A DNA stretch of 64,000 nt from Arcuatula senhousia. Its lineage: Eukaryota > Mollusca > Bivalvia > Mytilida > Mytilidae. The position numbers and the translations under genes are program-made. Positions 34,691 to 44,577 of this stretch are shown in pieces; position 1 is the stretch's first letter, and each line of letters begins with the position of its first letter. The stretch lies in contig OZ020306.1 of NCBI GenBank assembly GCA_963971305.1, positions 57,200,686 through 57,264,685 of the forward strand. The letters run 5' to 3'. The notes below the pieces were generated by a model. That model saw nothing but the letters and a program-made list of their open reading frames with translations, searched no databases and was not told the origin of the DNA.

Positions 34691-35141
34691 CCATAACTGC
34701 TTTATGTTAAAGAGACTTAAGAAAAAAACGTTAACCTCGGCCAAATCAGTGTAAAATTTCAAAGTCAGTAGACCGTGACTGCAGGAGCATACAGGTGAAA
34801 TCCTTTGAAAACTGATCTGCACTGATGCTGATGCAACTGCATACTAAATATCAATGGTGTAACATAACTGCTTCATGTTAAACAGAATTAAGAAAAAATG
34901 TTAACCTCGGGCAAATCAGTGTAAAATTTCAAAGTCAGTAGACCGTGACTGCAGGAGCATACAGGTGACTGATCTGTACTGATGCTGATGCAACTGCATA
35001 CCAAATATCAATGGTGTAACATAACTAGTTCACATAAAACAGACTTTAGCAAAAACTTAAACCAACTGTGGACGCCGTCGTCGCCGCCGGAATCATCATA
35101 CCCAAGTCTCGCCTTTTGCGACATTCGTCGCAGGCGAGACA

Positions 35142-36857
35142 AAAATGTTCTTTTTAAAGGTCACAAAGTCCTAGAAATGATCAAAATGCACACATTCCAA
35201 AATTCTCTAAATATGGAGTTTGAATGTATTTTTAATGAACAGGGCAATCTGTAATTTAGGCTTTAGAACATTAAGACTAATATTTTATCAAATGAAGATA
35301 CACTTTATGTTTATTATTTTGGATTTTAAAAATTTTCGGTTGATATGATGTTGTGAGCTGATTGCAGTTTGCTTGTTTTTATATGTTTTCTCTTTTGTTT
35401 TCGTTGACTGTGGACTATGGACACGCAAATGCGCCAAATGATTCTTCTTACTCTCTTTTAAATTAGTTACAGCTGGGTTATATACTAGTTAGTTTTATTT
35501 TTAAACAGAAGTTGTCTGAAAAAAAATATATTTACCTCAGGGTCGTCTGTGCGTAATGGTGCTTCATTATTTTCATTGTCAAATGCTTCTCGATTGAATG
35601 ACTTAAAATTCTCAAGTCTCCAGCAGCATCCACGTCTCACCAAAATATCTCTTCTTTACTCATATGAGATTTTCATATCTTAAGGCTTAGTTGTCGTTCA
35701 TATTTGGCCATATTGTTTTTTTTTCATTTAAGAATTCATCTCATAATTCCACTTATTCCATAATTCCACTGATTCGTTTTTGTCATTTTCTCTGGACTAT
35801 GAGATTGATCATTCAAGTTCGGTAGTTTTGTTATTACCTTTATTTATACATGCTTGTGGTGGGTCGCTAGGGTGCGCTAACCTATGTATAGTGAATCCAT
35901 CAATAAAACCGGTGGACGTGTTCACACAGCCTTTTTGAAAAAAAGATAAATAATTCTACATTTATCAACTTCCAAATGTGCAAAACTAATGTTTTTGATC
36001 GTTTAACTACATTGTGACGTATTTATTTGATAAGTCAAAAGTATGCCTGCTCCGGATAAATTTTTAATTGAACATATTTAATATGAATCTGACAATTTTT
36101 TCTCGGTGTAAATATATTGTGCATTGAAAAGAGGGGGTGGTGATCTTTCAAAATGAATAAGTAATAGATGGTAAATGATGGTGACTGTTTATGTTACATA
36201 AATTTTATGTTACAATTAATGAAGTCTGATAGAAAGTATTATCTAGAAACTATTTGTTCAACCAGTTTAAATCTAAAAATAGAACGAACAAAAACCAGTC
36301 ATCACTGGCTATCTCCCCTAACGTATGGATAAATCGTATCGTTTCAATTTACGGAAAAAAACTTTAAGTGGGTTTTATTTTCTCTTTTTTGTCATTTAGA
36401 ATTCTTAATTTTCCCCACAAGTTTTTAAAATCACATCGCGTCACTCTTACGGGAACTTGCGTTATTTTTTTTTTAAATTTTCAATTTTTTAGACTGATTC
36501 CGCCTTTTCTTCTCGATTTCTTTTTTCTTACAATAAAATTCATACTGACCAAGGTAACAATTACGACAGTGAATATTTATTTATTATATTCTATCTTCGT
36601 TCTTCGGAATGGATTGTTAAAAAGAGTAAAATCGATGATTTTCAACTCGTCGTCAACAGAATAAAAAAGTGTCGATTCTGTCATGTGTAAAATCTATATT
36701 GAATGTCATCCATTAATGACTGCTATTCGGCTGTAGGAACTATACTTTTTGTTCAAGTCATGCCTCCAATATGTTTTATTTTAGACTGCTTTTCAACGAA
36801 GACCTACGCCTTTTCTTCAAGGCATGGTAAAATTGACAAGAGTCTTTTGAAGAAAAA
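35142..36857. other. Mostly non-coding DNA
   Basis: One candidate exon (35536-35635, minus) is listed separately. The 98-codon frame at 36368-36664 is low-complexity hydrophobic and not supported. Confidence 0.45.
35536..35635 (-). CDS. Candidate internal exon (unknown protein)
   Basis: The minus strand reads RRGCCWRLENFKSFNREAFD, then NENNEAPLRTDDPE, closing at CCTGAG|GTAAAT (donor GT at 35534-35535). The acceptor (GGTGAG|ACGTGG) has a poor pyrimidine tract. Residue composition is coding-like and distinct from the AT-rich flanks. No partner exon identified. Confidence 0.3.
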
Positions 36858-37630
36858 ACAAGAGGCTCCCAGGAGCCTGAATCGCTCACCTGGTCTTAAT
36901 GTCAACCCTTTGAAGACTTTTGTATAGCTAAATGAGCTGAATGTTTAAGCAATAAAAAGCTTTTCTCTATCTGCAATAGTTTTCATTCCAAAGCAAAAAA
37001 CACTATTTTTCACCTTTAAAGGGCCATAACCCCTTAAAGGGGTCATCTGACAACTTCGACCCTAAAAAGACTTTTGTAGAGCTAATTAAGCTGAACATTT
37101 AAGCAAGCAACATCTTTTCTCTATCTGCAAAAGTTTTCTTTCTTTAGGCCAAAAACACTTTTTTTTTGCCTTTAAGGGGCCGTAACCACTATAAGGGGTC
37201 ATCTGGCAACTTTGACCCTATGGAAACTTTTGTAGAGCTAAATGAGCTGAACATTTAAGCAAGCAACAACTTTTCTCTATCTGCAATAGTTTTCATTCCA
37301 TAGGCCAAAAACACTATTTTTTGCCTTTAAGGGGCTGTAACCCCTATAAGTGGTCATCTGACAACTTCGACCATATGGAGACTTGTGTAGAGCTAAATGA
37401 GCTGAACATTTAAGCAAGCAACAGCTTTTCTCTATCTATAATAGTTTTCATTCTATAGGCCAAAAACACTATTTTTTGCCTTTAAGGGGCCGTAATCCCT
37501 ATAAGGGGTCATCTGACAACTTCGACTCTATGGAGGCTATTGTAGAGCTATAGGAGCTGAACATTTAAGCAAGCTACAGCTTTTCTCTATCTGCAATAGT
37601 TTTCATTCTACAGGCCAAAAACTCTGTTGT
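36858..37630 (+). mobile_element. Family G element (copy 4), right end not found
   Basis: Starts AGAGGCTCCCAGGAGCCTGA. Four tandem units of about 162 bp (CTTTTCTCTATCTGCAATAG, AACACTATTTTTTGCCTTTA, GGGGTCATCTGACAACTTCG) fill it. It lacks the GACGGAC tract and end hairpin of G1-G3, so it is either truncated near 37630 or a different subfamily reaching about 38125. Confidence 0.65.
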
Positions 37631-38137
37631 TGCTAGAACCTTTGAAATGTTTGCCAATTTCATCTTTGCATGAAAACGTAACTAAATTCACAAAAAGAGT
37701 AATAAAAAATGGCTTACCTCTTAGATAAATGAAGCAAAATCACTTTGCCCCCTAGTTTTTCCATAGTAAATGGCAGCCATATTTGGGGATGCCAAATTGT
37801 CAATAATCACTTTTTTGTACAATTTTAGAATATCATTCAGATCACGGATATATTTTGTGATCAACTTGTTTTTGTTTACATCTGGGAGTGCACTTTGACG
37901 TCATATGACGTCACAATAGAAATTGACAATTTTTCCCGCCATTTTTTTACAATGGGAAATCTCCATAGACTTGCAAATATCTGAATTTTTAGGAAATGTA
38001 TTGAACTTTCTGTAAAGTTGTTATATTTCTTTTTATTAACTACGTCTTTTTGATACTAATAAGATTATGTAGCTAAATTATTTTTGAAAAAATATTTTTT
38101 ATTTTTTCATTCTCCAGACTACCCTTTACGGACAGTA
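37631..38137. other. Unassigned repeat-like flank
   Basis: Contains CCATAGTAAATGGCAGCCAT and GACGTCATATGACGTC, a perfect 16-bp palindrome at about 37898-37913. No gene. It leads into the left arm of the 41-bp inverted repeat. Confidence 0.45.
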
Positions 38138-38178
38138 GGCGGAGCTACAATGCGGTCCCATTCCTCGTAACGGAGCAA
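38138..38178 (+). repeat. 41-bp inverted repeat, left arm
   Basis: GGCGGAGCTACAATGCGGTC...GGAGCAA. Its inverse, with two differences, is at 44134-44174. The pair encloses the LINE. Confidence 0.85.
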
Positions 38179-38403
38179 CGCCGAAAGCGAAATAACACCG
38201 GGCGCAATTCAATCAATTAGACGTCAAATTTGGTATTATATATATCTTTATTCTCATATAGTCCAATACATTGGTACAGAGAAAAACATAACATAATAAA
38301 ATTAAACAAAATACAACAATAACAAATATGTACACTATATACAACACTGATACACAAATACAGTACAAACAACACACACACAGGGAGAAGAAAAGCCAGG
38401 AGG

Positions 38404-41400
38404 TCACAGTTTTTTATTTATACATTTTATAAGTTTAGACATATTTTGAAGCAGCGACTTGTTTTTACTTGACATGAGTTTGTTAAATTTTAATGTATTT
38501 ATATTTCTTGTATAATATTTTGGTAGCAGATTTTTACGGTCTTCAGCTAATGCCGCACATTGAAGAATATAATGAAATTCGTCCCCTAAGCTATTATCAT
38601 TACATAGGTTGCAGTGTCTATTTTCCCGATTTATATTTCTCCATCTTCCCGTTTCAATAGGTAAGAAAGTATTTGTTGTTCTAAATCTGCACATAATTAA
38701 TGCATCTTTTAGATTCAAAATTGTCAAATAATTTTCAAAAATTAATTCCTGTTTGTAGATTCTGTAACATGTCGCTTTTGGTGACTCCATTACGTTCGTG
38801 TGCCAAATTTGTTTAAATTGATCAACCAGTCTTTGTTTCAGGGTTTGCTTAAACCATTCAATATTATCAACTTGTTCATCTTGCCACATATAGGAAAATC
38901 CAGAACGATCTAAGATATTTTTGACAGCTTTGTTCCAACAAAAATTAATGTTTAGTTTTCGTGTAAGTTTGTACAATAGATACGAAAGTTTTGATTCTTT
39001 TCCATTTAATAATCTAGCCCAATAGGAGCAGATTCTAATATTAATGTCTATACTTATAGGAAATCTGCCTAGCTCTCCATATACCATATAACTAGGGGTT
39101 GAGGACTTCAAATGCAGTAAAATTTTACAAAATTTTAGGTGTATTCTTTCAAGAATATCATGTTTACCAAATCCCCAGATTTCACAGCCATATAACAAAA
39201 TAGGTTTTATCATTCTATCAAAAAGGTCCAACTGGGTTTTAATATCAAGCTTAAATAGTCTTCCTACTTTTAAAATTTCATACATTGCAGCACGTGCTTT
39301 ATCCGCAAGGTGCTGTTTAGTATGTTCAAAGTTACACGTTTTAGTAAAAATAACACCAAGATAGTTAAATGTATCCACAATTTCAATTTTAATATTTTTG
39401 TAAGTAAACGCGAGGTTATTACGTCTCCTACCTAAACCAAGTACCATGACTTTAGTTTTATCAACATTAACTGATAGTTTCCATTTATCACAATATTCGC
39501 TAAAAACATTTAGTTGTGCTTGAAGGTCTTCTGCTGTTTCAGCAAGAAGTACTGTATCATCAGCATATAACATAATGAAAATCTTGAGAAACATTTCAAG
39601 TTGATTTTCAAGGTCAATGGATATACTTGGTAAGCCTTCAATATTGTTTGAAATCATAAAATTTTCTAAATCGTTTAGATAGATTGAGAAAAGGAAGGGA
39701 GAAAGATTTTCACCTTGTCGAACTCCCATTTCACAATCAAAATATTCGCTGAAGCAATTGTTATAACAAACACACGATTTGATGTTTTGGTACATGTTAA
39801 AAATAATATTATACATTTTACCATTTATTTTATGCAGAAGCATTTTATGAAAAAGCGCGTTTCTCCATATTTTGTCAAAGGCCTTTTCAAAATCAATGAA
39901 TGCACAATACAACTTCTTTCTTTTTGATTTCAGCATATTGAACAGAGAAAAAATCGAAAAGATATTATCAAGAGTTGAATAACCAGCTCGAAAACCTGTT
40001 TGATTTTCTTTGATTACTGAAAATTCGTCAGAGAATGATGTTAATCTGTTATTTAGAATGGATGTAAAAAGTTTACCAAGACAGCTTACAATTGTAATTG
40101 GTCTATAGTTTTTGGGGTTTTTAGTGTCACCTTTGTTCTTATAAATTGGCTTGATGATACCTTCTAACCAACTTTCTGGTAACTGACCGGTTTCAAATAT
40201 TATATTGAAAAGTTTTTCATATACATTTATAAACTCATTAGATGTACTTATTATATATTCATTTATTATTTCGTCTTCTCCGCTGGCTTTATTATTTTTT
40301 AGACTTTTAATACATTTAAGAATTTCCTCTTTTCTTATCTTTTCGTTTATATTTTCGTTTAGTTCCATTGGAACTTCAGTGTCAAAGGCTTCAGATGGTT
40401 CTTCTTCATTCTTCGTATTAAGAGAGCGGAAAAACTCATGTAGGATATTTATGTCAATGTTTGGTTGTTGACTCTTTTTATGTTTGTTTAAGGTTTTCCA
40501 AAAATATTTCGGGTTTTCTTTCGAAGCAGCTTGTAATTCTTTTGAAAGGTCTTCGCAATATTTCTTATACTTAATATCCATCATTCGTTTGTAATCCTTT
40601 TCTGCGTTTTTGAATAAAGACCAATTTTCAACATCATTATTCAATTTATATCGCTTTTTAGATTTTTGAAATTTTTGCCTCGCATTTTTACAATCGTTAT
40701 CAAACCAAGGCTTAGAATTTTTAATATTTTCCGCTGTCTTTGCCTTTTTTGTATAAGTACCAAAGGTTTCTTTTGCTGATGATAATAAGATATCACCAAC
40801 GTCTTGAACAACTGAGTTTATAGACATGTTATCGTTCCAGTTATCTAATTTCTGTTCAAGTAATTCAATTTGGTTATGATCAATATTTCTTTTGAATAGG
40901 TCATTTTTTTCATTTTCCCATCGTTTAATTTTCTCTTTAGACTTATTGTTTGTATTAGTGTTATCAATTTGGACACCCTTTTTGCACTTATTAATAAATT
41001 TTAATTGCAACGGCGTATGCACGTCAGAAAATAGTTTACTAGTTTCCAAAATATCAAACTGTGATAGAAAATTTAAGAGACTTGGACTGGATATACAATA
41101 ATCTACTACACTTGCGTTTCTACATGTTAACTTCCCTATATTTTTGTCACTCCCTACTCTACTGTTAATAATAAACATACGATTTCCTTTACAAAAATTG
41201 AACAATAAAGTGCCATATCTATTTTTAACCTTATCCATACTAGTTCGTTCTAAAGGAATATCAAGATTTAATAACATGGTTGTACAATTATCTACAAAAT
41301 CATCTAAAAAACCATCAACATGTCGGTTGTTTTGCATATCAATAAAGTCTTTTTCAATTCCAGTTCTTGCATTGAAATCTCCCAATAAACATACATACTC

Positions 41401-42324
41401 TGATTTATTTGCAAATGAGAGGTATTCTTGTTCTATTTCGCTAAAGGCATCTTCTGATGAGTATTTAGTATATTCAGGGGGGATATAAACTATTCCAAAA
41501 TAGACGGGATTTTCTGTTTGTAGTACATCTGCTTTTAGTTTGAACCATAATATGTACTTAGACTCAGTTTCTAATATTTCTACACAGTTTTTAAGACTAT
41601 TCTTATAACCAATCATTATTCCTCCAGAACGTTTATTTGAGATTCTCATTCGATTTTTCATATAAAAGCTATAACCCTCTACTTCAATGATATCAATATC
41701 GTCTGTTTTGGTTTTTACAAAACATACAATATCATTATCTTGTATAAGGGATATAAATTCCGGATATTGTAATCTTGTTTTAATACCACAACAGTTCAGA
41801 CCCATGACTTTTAATGTTTGCATAGAATCTGCTGTTTTTGTATTAAATAGAGGCGTTTTTATTTTGTTTCCAATGCAATCTATCGGTTCGGAATAAAATT
41901 GGATGGTTACCTCTTTGTAATATGAATCATAATCTACAACATGTTGATGATCATTCAGACACTCAATACAAAAAGCACAGTTACATGGTACAGTATGCAT
42001 TCTATACAAACTAGTTACAGAGGATTCATTAGATAATGGCTCGTTTTCAATAGTATCAGACAGTGAAAAAGTAGAATGCAAATGTTTAGGTCTTGAATTT
42101 AAACCAGCATCATCCGATTTCAAATAAAATTTAGAAATTGAATTCTGGTAATGTATGTCATTTTCCACAAAAGACACATAGTCATAATTATTTTTGTCCT
42201 GACATTTACATGGATCACATTTGCATTCTGTACATATACGTGATTTATACCAAAATGTATCAAAATATGAGTTTTCAACATCTACACACAATTTATGTTC
42301 GAAAAAAGATGAACATGCAAACAA
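38404..42324 (-). CDS. LINE ORF2: APE endonuclease + reverse transcriptase
   Basis: 1306 codons if counted from a TTG at 42324; the frame is in fact open upstream to the TAG at 42390. Residues 1-165 are Cys-rich (CTECKCDPCKC near 33-43; CNCAFCIEC near 113-121). An APE-type endonuclease follows from about 170: NCCGIK; VKTKTDD at 203-209, where the usual catalytic Glu is Lys204; GDFNART; SDVHTPL. The reverse transcriptase reads NYRPITIVS, FIDFEKAFDKIW, GVRQGENLSPFLFSIYLNDL and the catalytic Y-A-D-D at residues 920-923 (DNA 39567-39556), then KLSVNVDKTKVM. Near the C-terminus a CNLCNDNS..DEFHYILQC box is a likely zinc motif. It would copy its own RNA at a nicked target. The Lys at 204 would probably weaken nicking. 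First ATG codons in the frame come only about 107 and 167 codons in. Confidence 0.9.
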   Translation of the reverse strand: MFACSSFFEHKLCVDVENSYFDTFWYKSRICTECKCDPCKCQDKNNYDYVSFVENDIHYQNSISKFYLKSDDAGLNSRPKHLHSTFSLSDTIENEPLSNESSVTSLYRMHTVPCNCAFCIECLNDHQHVVDYDSYYKEVTIQFYSEPIDCIGNKIKTPLFNTKTADSMQTLKVMGLNCCGIKTRLQYPEFISLIQDNDIVCFVKTKTDDIDIIEVEGYSFYMKNRMRISNKRSGGIMIGYKNSLKNCVEILETESKYILWFKLKADVLQTENPVYFGIVYIPPEYTKYSSEDAFSEIEQEYLSFANKSEYVCLLGDFNARTGIEKDFIDMQNNRHVDGFLDDFVDNCTTMLLNLDIPLERTSMDKVKNRYGTLLFNFCKGNRMFIINSRVGSDKNIGKLTCRNASVVDYCISSPSLLNFLSQFDILETSKLFSDVHTPLQLKFINKCKKGVQIDNTNTNNKSKEKIKRWENEKNDLFKRNIDHNQIELLEQKLDNWNDNMSINSVVQDVGDILLSSAKETFGTYTKKAKTAENIKNSKPWFDNDCKNARQKFQKSKKRYKLNNDVENWSLFKNAEKDYKRMMDIKYKKYCEDLSKELQAASKENPKYFWKTLNKHKKSQQPNIDINILHEFFRSLNTKNEEEPSEAFDTEVPMELNENINEKIRKEEILKCIKSLKNNKASGEDEIINEYIISTSNEFINVYEKLFNIIFETGQLPESWLEGIIKPIYKNKGDTKNPKNYRPITIVSCLGKLFTSILNNRLTSFSDEFSVIKENQTGFRAGYSTLDNIFSIFSLFNMLKSKRKKLYCAFIDFEKAFDKIWRNALFHKMLLHKINGKMYNIIFNMYQNIKSCVCYNNCFSEYFDCEMGVRQGENLSPFLFSIYLNDLENFMISNNIEGLPSISIDLENQLEMFLKIFIMLYADDTVLLAETAEDLQAQLNVFSEYCDKWKLSVNVDKTKVMVLGLGRRRNNLAFTYKNIKIEIVDTFNYLGVIFTKTCNFEHTKQHLADKARAAMYEILKVGRLFKLDIKTQLDLFDRMIKPILLYGCEIWGFGKHDILERIHLKFCKILLHLKSSTPSYMVYGELGRFPISIDINIRICSYWARLLNGKESKLSYLLYKLTRKLNINFCWNKAVKNILDRSGFSYMWQDEQVDNIEWFKQTLKQRLVDQFKQIWHTNVMESPKATCYRIYKQELIFENYLTILNLKDALIMCRFRTTNTFLPIETGRWRNINRENRHCNLCNDNSLGDEFHYILQCAALAEDRKNLLPKYYTRNINTLKFNKLMSSKNKSLLQNMSKLIKCINKKL

Positions 42325-42387
42325 AGTATTTATACAGTTAACATGATAAAAGTTACAATCACAAAGTTTCTGAGCCCCATGGCTCTC

Positions 42388-43470
42388 CTATTTTGTAGTT
42401 GGAGTTACGGGTAGTCCAATCGGCGAAGAGTCAGAAAAATGCATCCGCTTATACGGTCTCTCTGTCTCCTTTGGGGTTCTTAATATTGAATCACGGTAAC
42501 CAAACTGGCTAGGTCGATTCTCAGTTTCTGAACGATTCTGGGTTGGAGTTTCATTCACAGGCATGAACTGTTCGCCGTTAATGAATAATTTGTCTCGCAC
42601 CAAGATTGCAGTTTTCTTTTGCCTTTTCGCGTCTTTGAATACAGGGTACAGTTTTTTACGCCTATCTTCAATCACTTTTGGGAATTGTTCGTGAATGCCA
42701 AATGGTGTGTTTTTCAAATATGTTGCATTTTCTAGTACTTGTCTTAGATCTTTGTGATATATAAAACGGGCGACGATTGGTCTTGGTCGACCTCTATCTC
42801 TCTTTCCGAAGCGATGTACATTCCCGAACTCTATGTTGTGTTCAATGCCAAGTTGTTCATAAATGAACCGCCTCAATTTCCCTTCAACATCTTCATACGG
42901 TTCTTCTCTTAGGTTTGTGAAAATTAAGTTATTTTTCATTGATCTGCACTGGAGATCCGTAACAGATTCTTTAACTTTGTTCAAAGCATCTTGATCAAAG
43001 CGTCTAGCTCTTCTGGATTGATTAAGCTCCATTTCAATTTGACTGAGTCGTTCTGTAAGTCGCTTAAAGTTGTCATTTTCTTTCTTGTTGTTCCCAGCAT
43101 CAGTTGGAGAACTTTCGAGACTTTTAATTCTCCCTTCCTGTAGAATCAAGTTCCTAGTGTTTGTTTTAACTTGTTTGTCTACTTTATCGAACAGATTGCT
43201 CACTCCTTCACAACTAGTTTCACAGGTTGATACTCTTGTTGTTAGGTCGGTGAACTGTGTCTCTAGATGTCTCAGCTTTCCGGACATTAACAGCATTTCA
43301 TTTTTGAGCTCACCTACGCTTTTCGTCATGTTTGTTTCCAGCTTTTCGATTTTACTATCAATGTTTTTAACTATCATGAGAATCATTTTCAGTAGATCGC
43401 CGTCGTTGTTTCCAGATTCTAATACTTTACAGCTTTCGGCTATAAGATTACTAGTTTCATTCATATCCAT
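42388..43470 (-). CDS. LINE ORF1: coiled-coil RNA-binding protein (L1 ORF1p-like)
   Basis: ATG at 43470, 360 codons. Residues about 30-160 are heptad-rich helix (LETNMTKSVGELKNEMLLMS; LRHLETQFTDLTTRVSTCET), a likely trimerising coiled coil. About 180-310 match the transposase_22/RRM plus C-terminal domain of L1-type ORF1 proteins: MKNNLIFTNLREEPYEDVEG, IEFGNVHRFGKRDRGRPRPI, FGIHEQFPKVIEDRRKKLYP, KTAILVRDKLFINGEQF. The tail is Pro/Thr-rich (LPVTPTTK). Known relatives bind LINE RNA as nucleic-acid chaperones. It ends in a TAG at 42390-42388 that is in the same frame as ORF2. All motifs expected look present. Confidence 0.88.
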   Translation of the reverse strand: MDMNETSNLIAESCKVLESGNNDGDLLKMILMIVKNIDSKIEKLETNMTKSVGELKNEMLLMSGKLRHLETQFTDLTTRVSTCETSCEGVSNLFDKVDKQVKTNTRNLILQEGRIKSLESSPTDAGNNKKENDNFKRLTERLSQIEMELNQSRRARRFDQDALNKVKESVTDLQCRSMKNNLIFTNLREEPYEDVEGKLRRFIYEQLGIEHNIEFGNVHRFGKRDRGRPRPIVARFIYHKDLRQVLENATYLKNTPFGIHEQFPKVIEDRRKKLYPVFKDAKRQKKTAILVRDKLFINGEQFMPVNETPTQNRSETENRPSQFGYRDSILRTPKETERPYKRMHFSDSSPIGLPVTPTTK

Positions 43471-43800
43471 TTCAGCTTGTGTTCAATTGGATGAAATCAA
43501 TGACGAAAGAAAGGTCAAAAGTTCAGATTTACTACGGTTTTACTATATCAAAGTCCAAAGTCCAACCTGATCACCCTGAGTGAGAACAGTTTTACATTCA
43601 AACAGTATATATCCCCGGGGTACAGGAATGGTCTCTATTAACTTTATGTGTCTATTATAAACAAAATAATGATCTGCAAAGTGGGCAAAAGGACCCGATC
43701 CAATATAAGTTTCAAGTATCAAGAAGAAGTAAATGAGGTCATATTCACGGTATCTGAATATTAATGTCCAGAAACATCTATAACTATCCAAAATCCATAA

Positions 43801-44133
43801 AAAATCGGAGACAGAAAAAACACTTCATTTTGTCTTGATCACGTGAGTATTAAAATATTGCTTATAGTATTTTAATGACGGATTCAGTTTAAATTTTCCG
43901 ACATTTAACGTAGTTTAAAATATTTTAGAAAAAATATAAAATTTTGAAGGATCTTGATCCTGAACTTTGTAATGAAGTTCAGGATCAGAATTTGAAAATG
44001 TTGGATTTCTAATAAATTAATATTAATCTATGACTCTTGGCCAAAATTTTTATTAACTCAATGTTATTCAGAGTATTATTGGTATTTTCAAACCATTGTA
44101 AAGCTTTGTTTGAGTAGGAGAAAGCAATTCGAT
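43801..44133. other. LINE 5' flank with strong hairpin
   Basis: A perfect 12-bp stem, GATCCTGAACTT / AAGTTCAGGATC (43956-43967 and 43975-43986), with a 7-nt loop. Whether this belongs to the LINE 5' end or to the surrounding inverted-repeat element is unclear. Confidence 0.5.
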
Positions 44134-44174
44134 TTGCTCCATTACGAGTAATGGGACCGCATTGTAGCTCCGCC
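44134..44174 (-). repeat. 41-bp inverted repeat, right arm
   Basis: TTGCTCC...GACCGCATTGTAGCTCCGCC, inverse of 38138-38178 with 2 mismatches in 41 bp. Confidence 0.85.
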
Positions 44175-44379
44175 CAATCAAAGATGTCAAAGTAGCTACA
44201 TTATTGTAGCTAAGCTGATCCATGAACAAGGAAGGCTAGCTAATACTTTACCCAGCAAGCGGAATTAATGAAGGATGCCTTTAACACCGAGGCACCAAGA
44301 ACAGAAAAGGCATTTCTCACAGAATTGGCACGCCCATCAGTCTATAAATTATATTTAGCTTAGAAAAAGTACCCAGTAA

Positions 44380-44560
44380 ACAATCCAACGTTGTAGCAAC
44401 GTTGTTATTACGTCGGGATATACGTCGGCACAACGTAATAATATTACGTTCTCACAACGTAAAAATGTGGACTCCAGAGCACGTGTAGACAACCGTCTGC
44501 ACAACGTTGTCACAACGTCTTTTAATGACCAAAATTATTACGTTGTGCAGACGTAACTAG
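44380..44560. repeat. AACGTTGT/ACGT-rich dispersed repeat
   Basis: More than ten ACGT cores in about 180 bp, many as AACGTTGT or ACAACGT (for example CCAACGTTGTAGCAACGTTG and CTGCACAACGTTGTCACAAC). It resembles a short transposable element type seen in many marine animals (from memory). It directly precedes the donor of the exon at 44578. Confidence 0.5.
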
Positions 44561-44577
44561 ACGGTCAGAAAATTTAC

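Larger units (their letters stand above)
32428..35141 (+). mobile_element. Family J hairpin element hosting G3 and C insertions
   Basis: Left end TGTCTCGCCTGTCGCAACTG at 32428. Right end is a strong hairpin at 35106-35140 (GTCTCGCC/GGCGAGAC outer stem, TGCGAC/GTCGCA inner stem) that repeats the left end inverted. Inside are roughly 155-bp units (TGCTGATGCAACTGCATACC..AATATCAATGGTGTAACATA), then CGCCGTCGTCGCCGCC before the hairpin. G3 (32563-34516) and a C copy (34519-34690) interrupt the first unit. Confidence 0.65.
38230..43800 (-). mobile_element. Nearly intact non-LTR retrotransposon (LINE), two ORFs
   Basis: Minus-strand element with a 5' region (about 43471-43800), ORF1 (43470-42388), ORF2 (42387-38404) and a short 3' UTR. 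An AATAAA signal lies at 38252-38247, with the sequence changing character about 17 bp later; no poly(A) tail is seen. Both ORFs are uninterrupted over 5 kb, unlike every other LINE in the window, so insertion is recent. Boundaries at both ends are estimates. Clade is uncertain: APE endonuclease, no RNase H and a Cys/His motif near the C-terminus fit the CR1/L2/Jockey side better than RTE, while ORF1 looks like an L1-type RNA-binding protein. Confidence 0.85.

Noticed and set aside
36368..36664. 98-codon hydrophobic frame
   Set aside because: Low-complexity Phe/Ile/Leu translation of T-rich DNA; no splice sites or family features.
37898..37913. GACGTCATATGACGTC palindrome as a CRE-type regulatory site
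   Set aside because: A pair of TGACGT-like half sites is visible, but it lies in repeat-like DNA with no promoter nearby; chance or repeat-internal.
41144..41488. Plus-strand frames within the LINE (for example 40205, 41144, 43070)
   Set aside because: Antisense shadows of ORF1 and ORF2.
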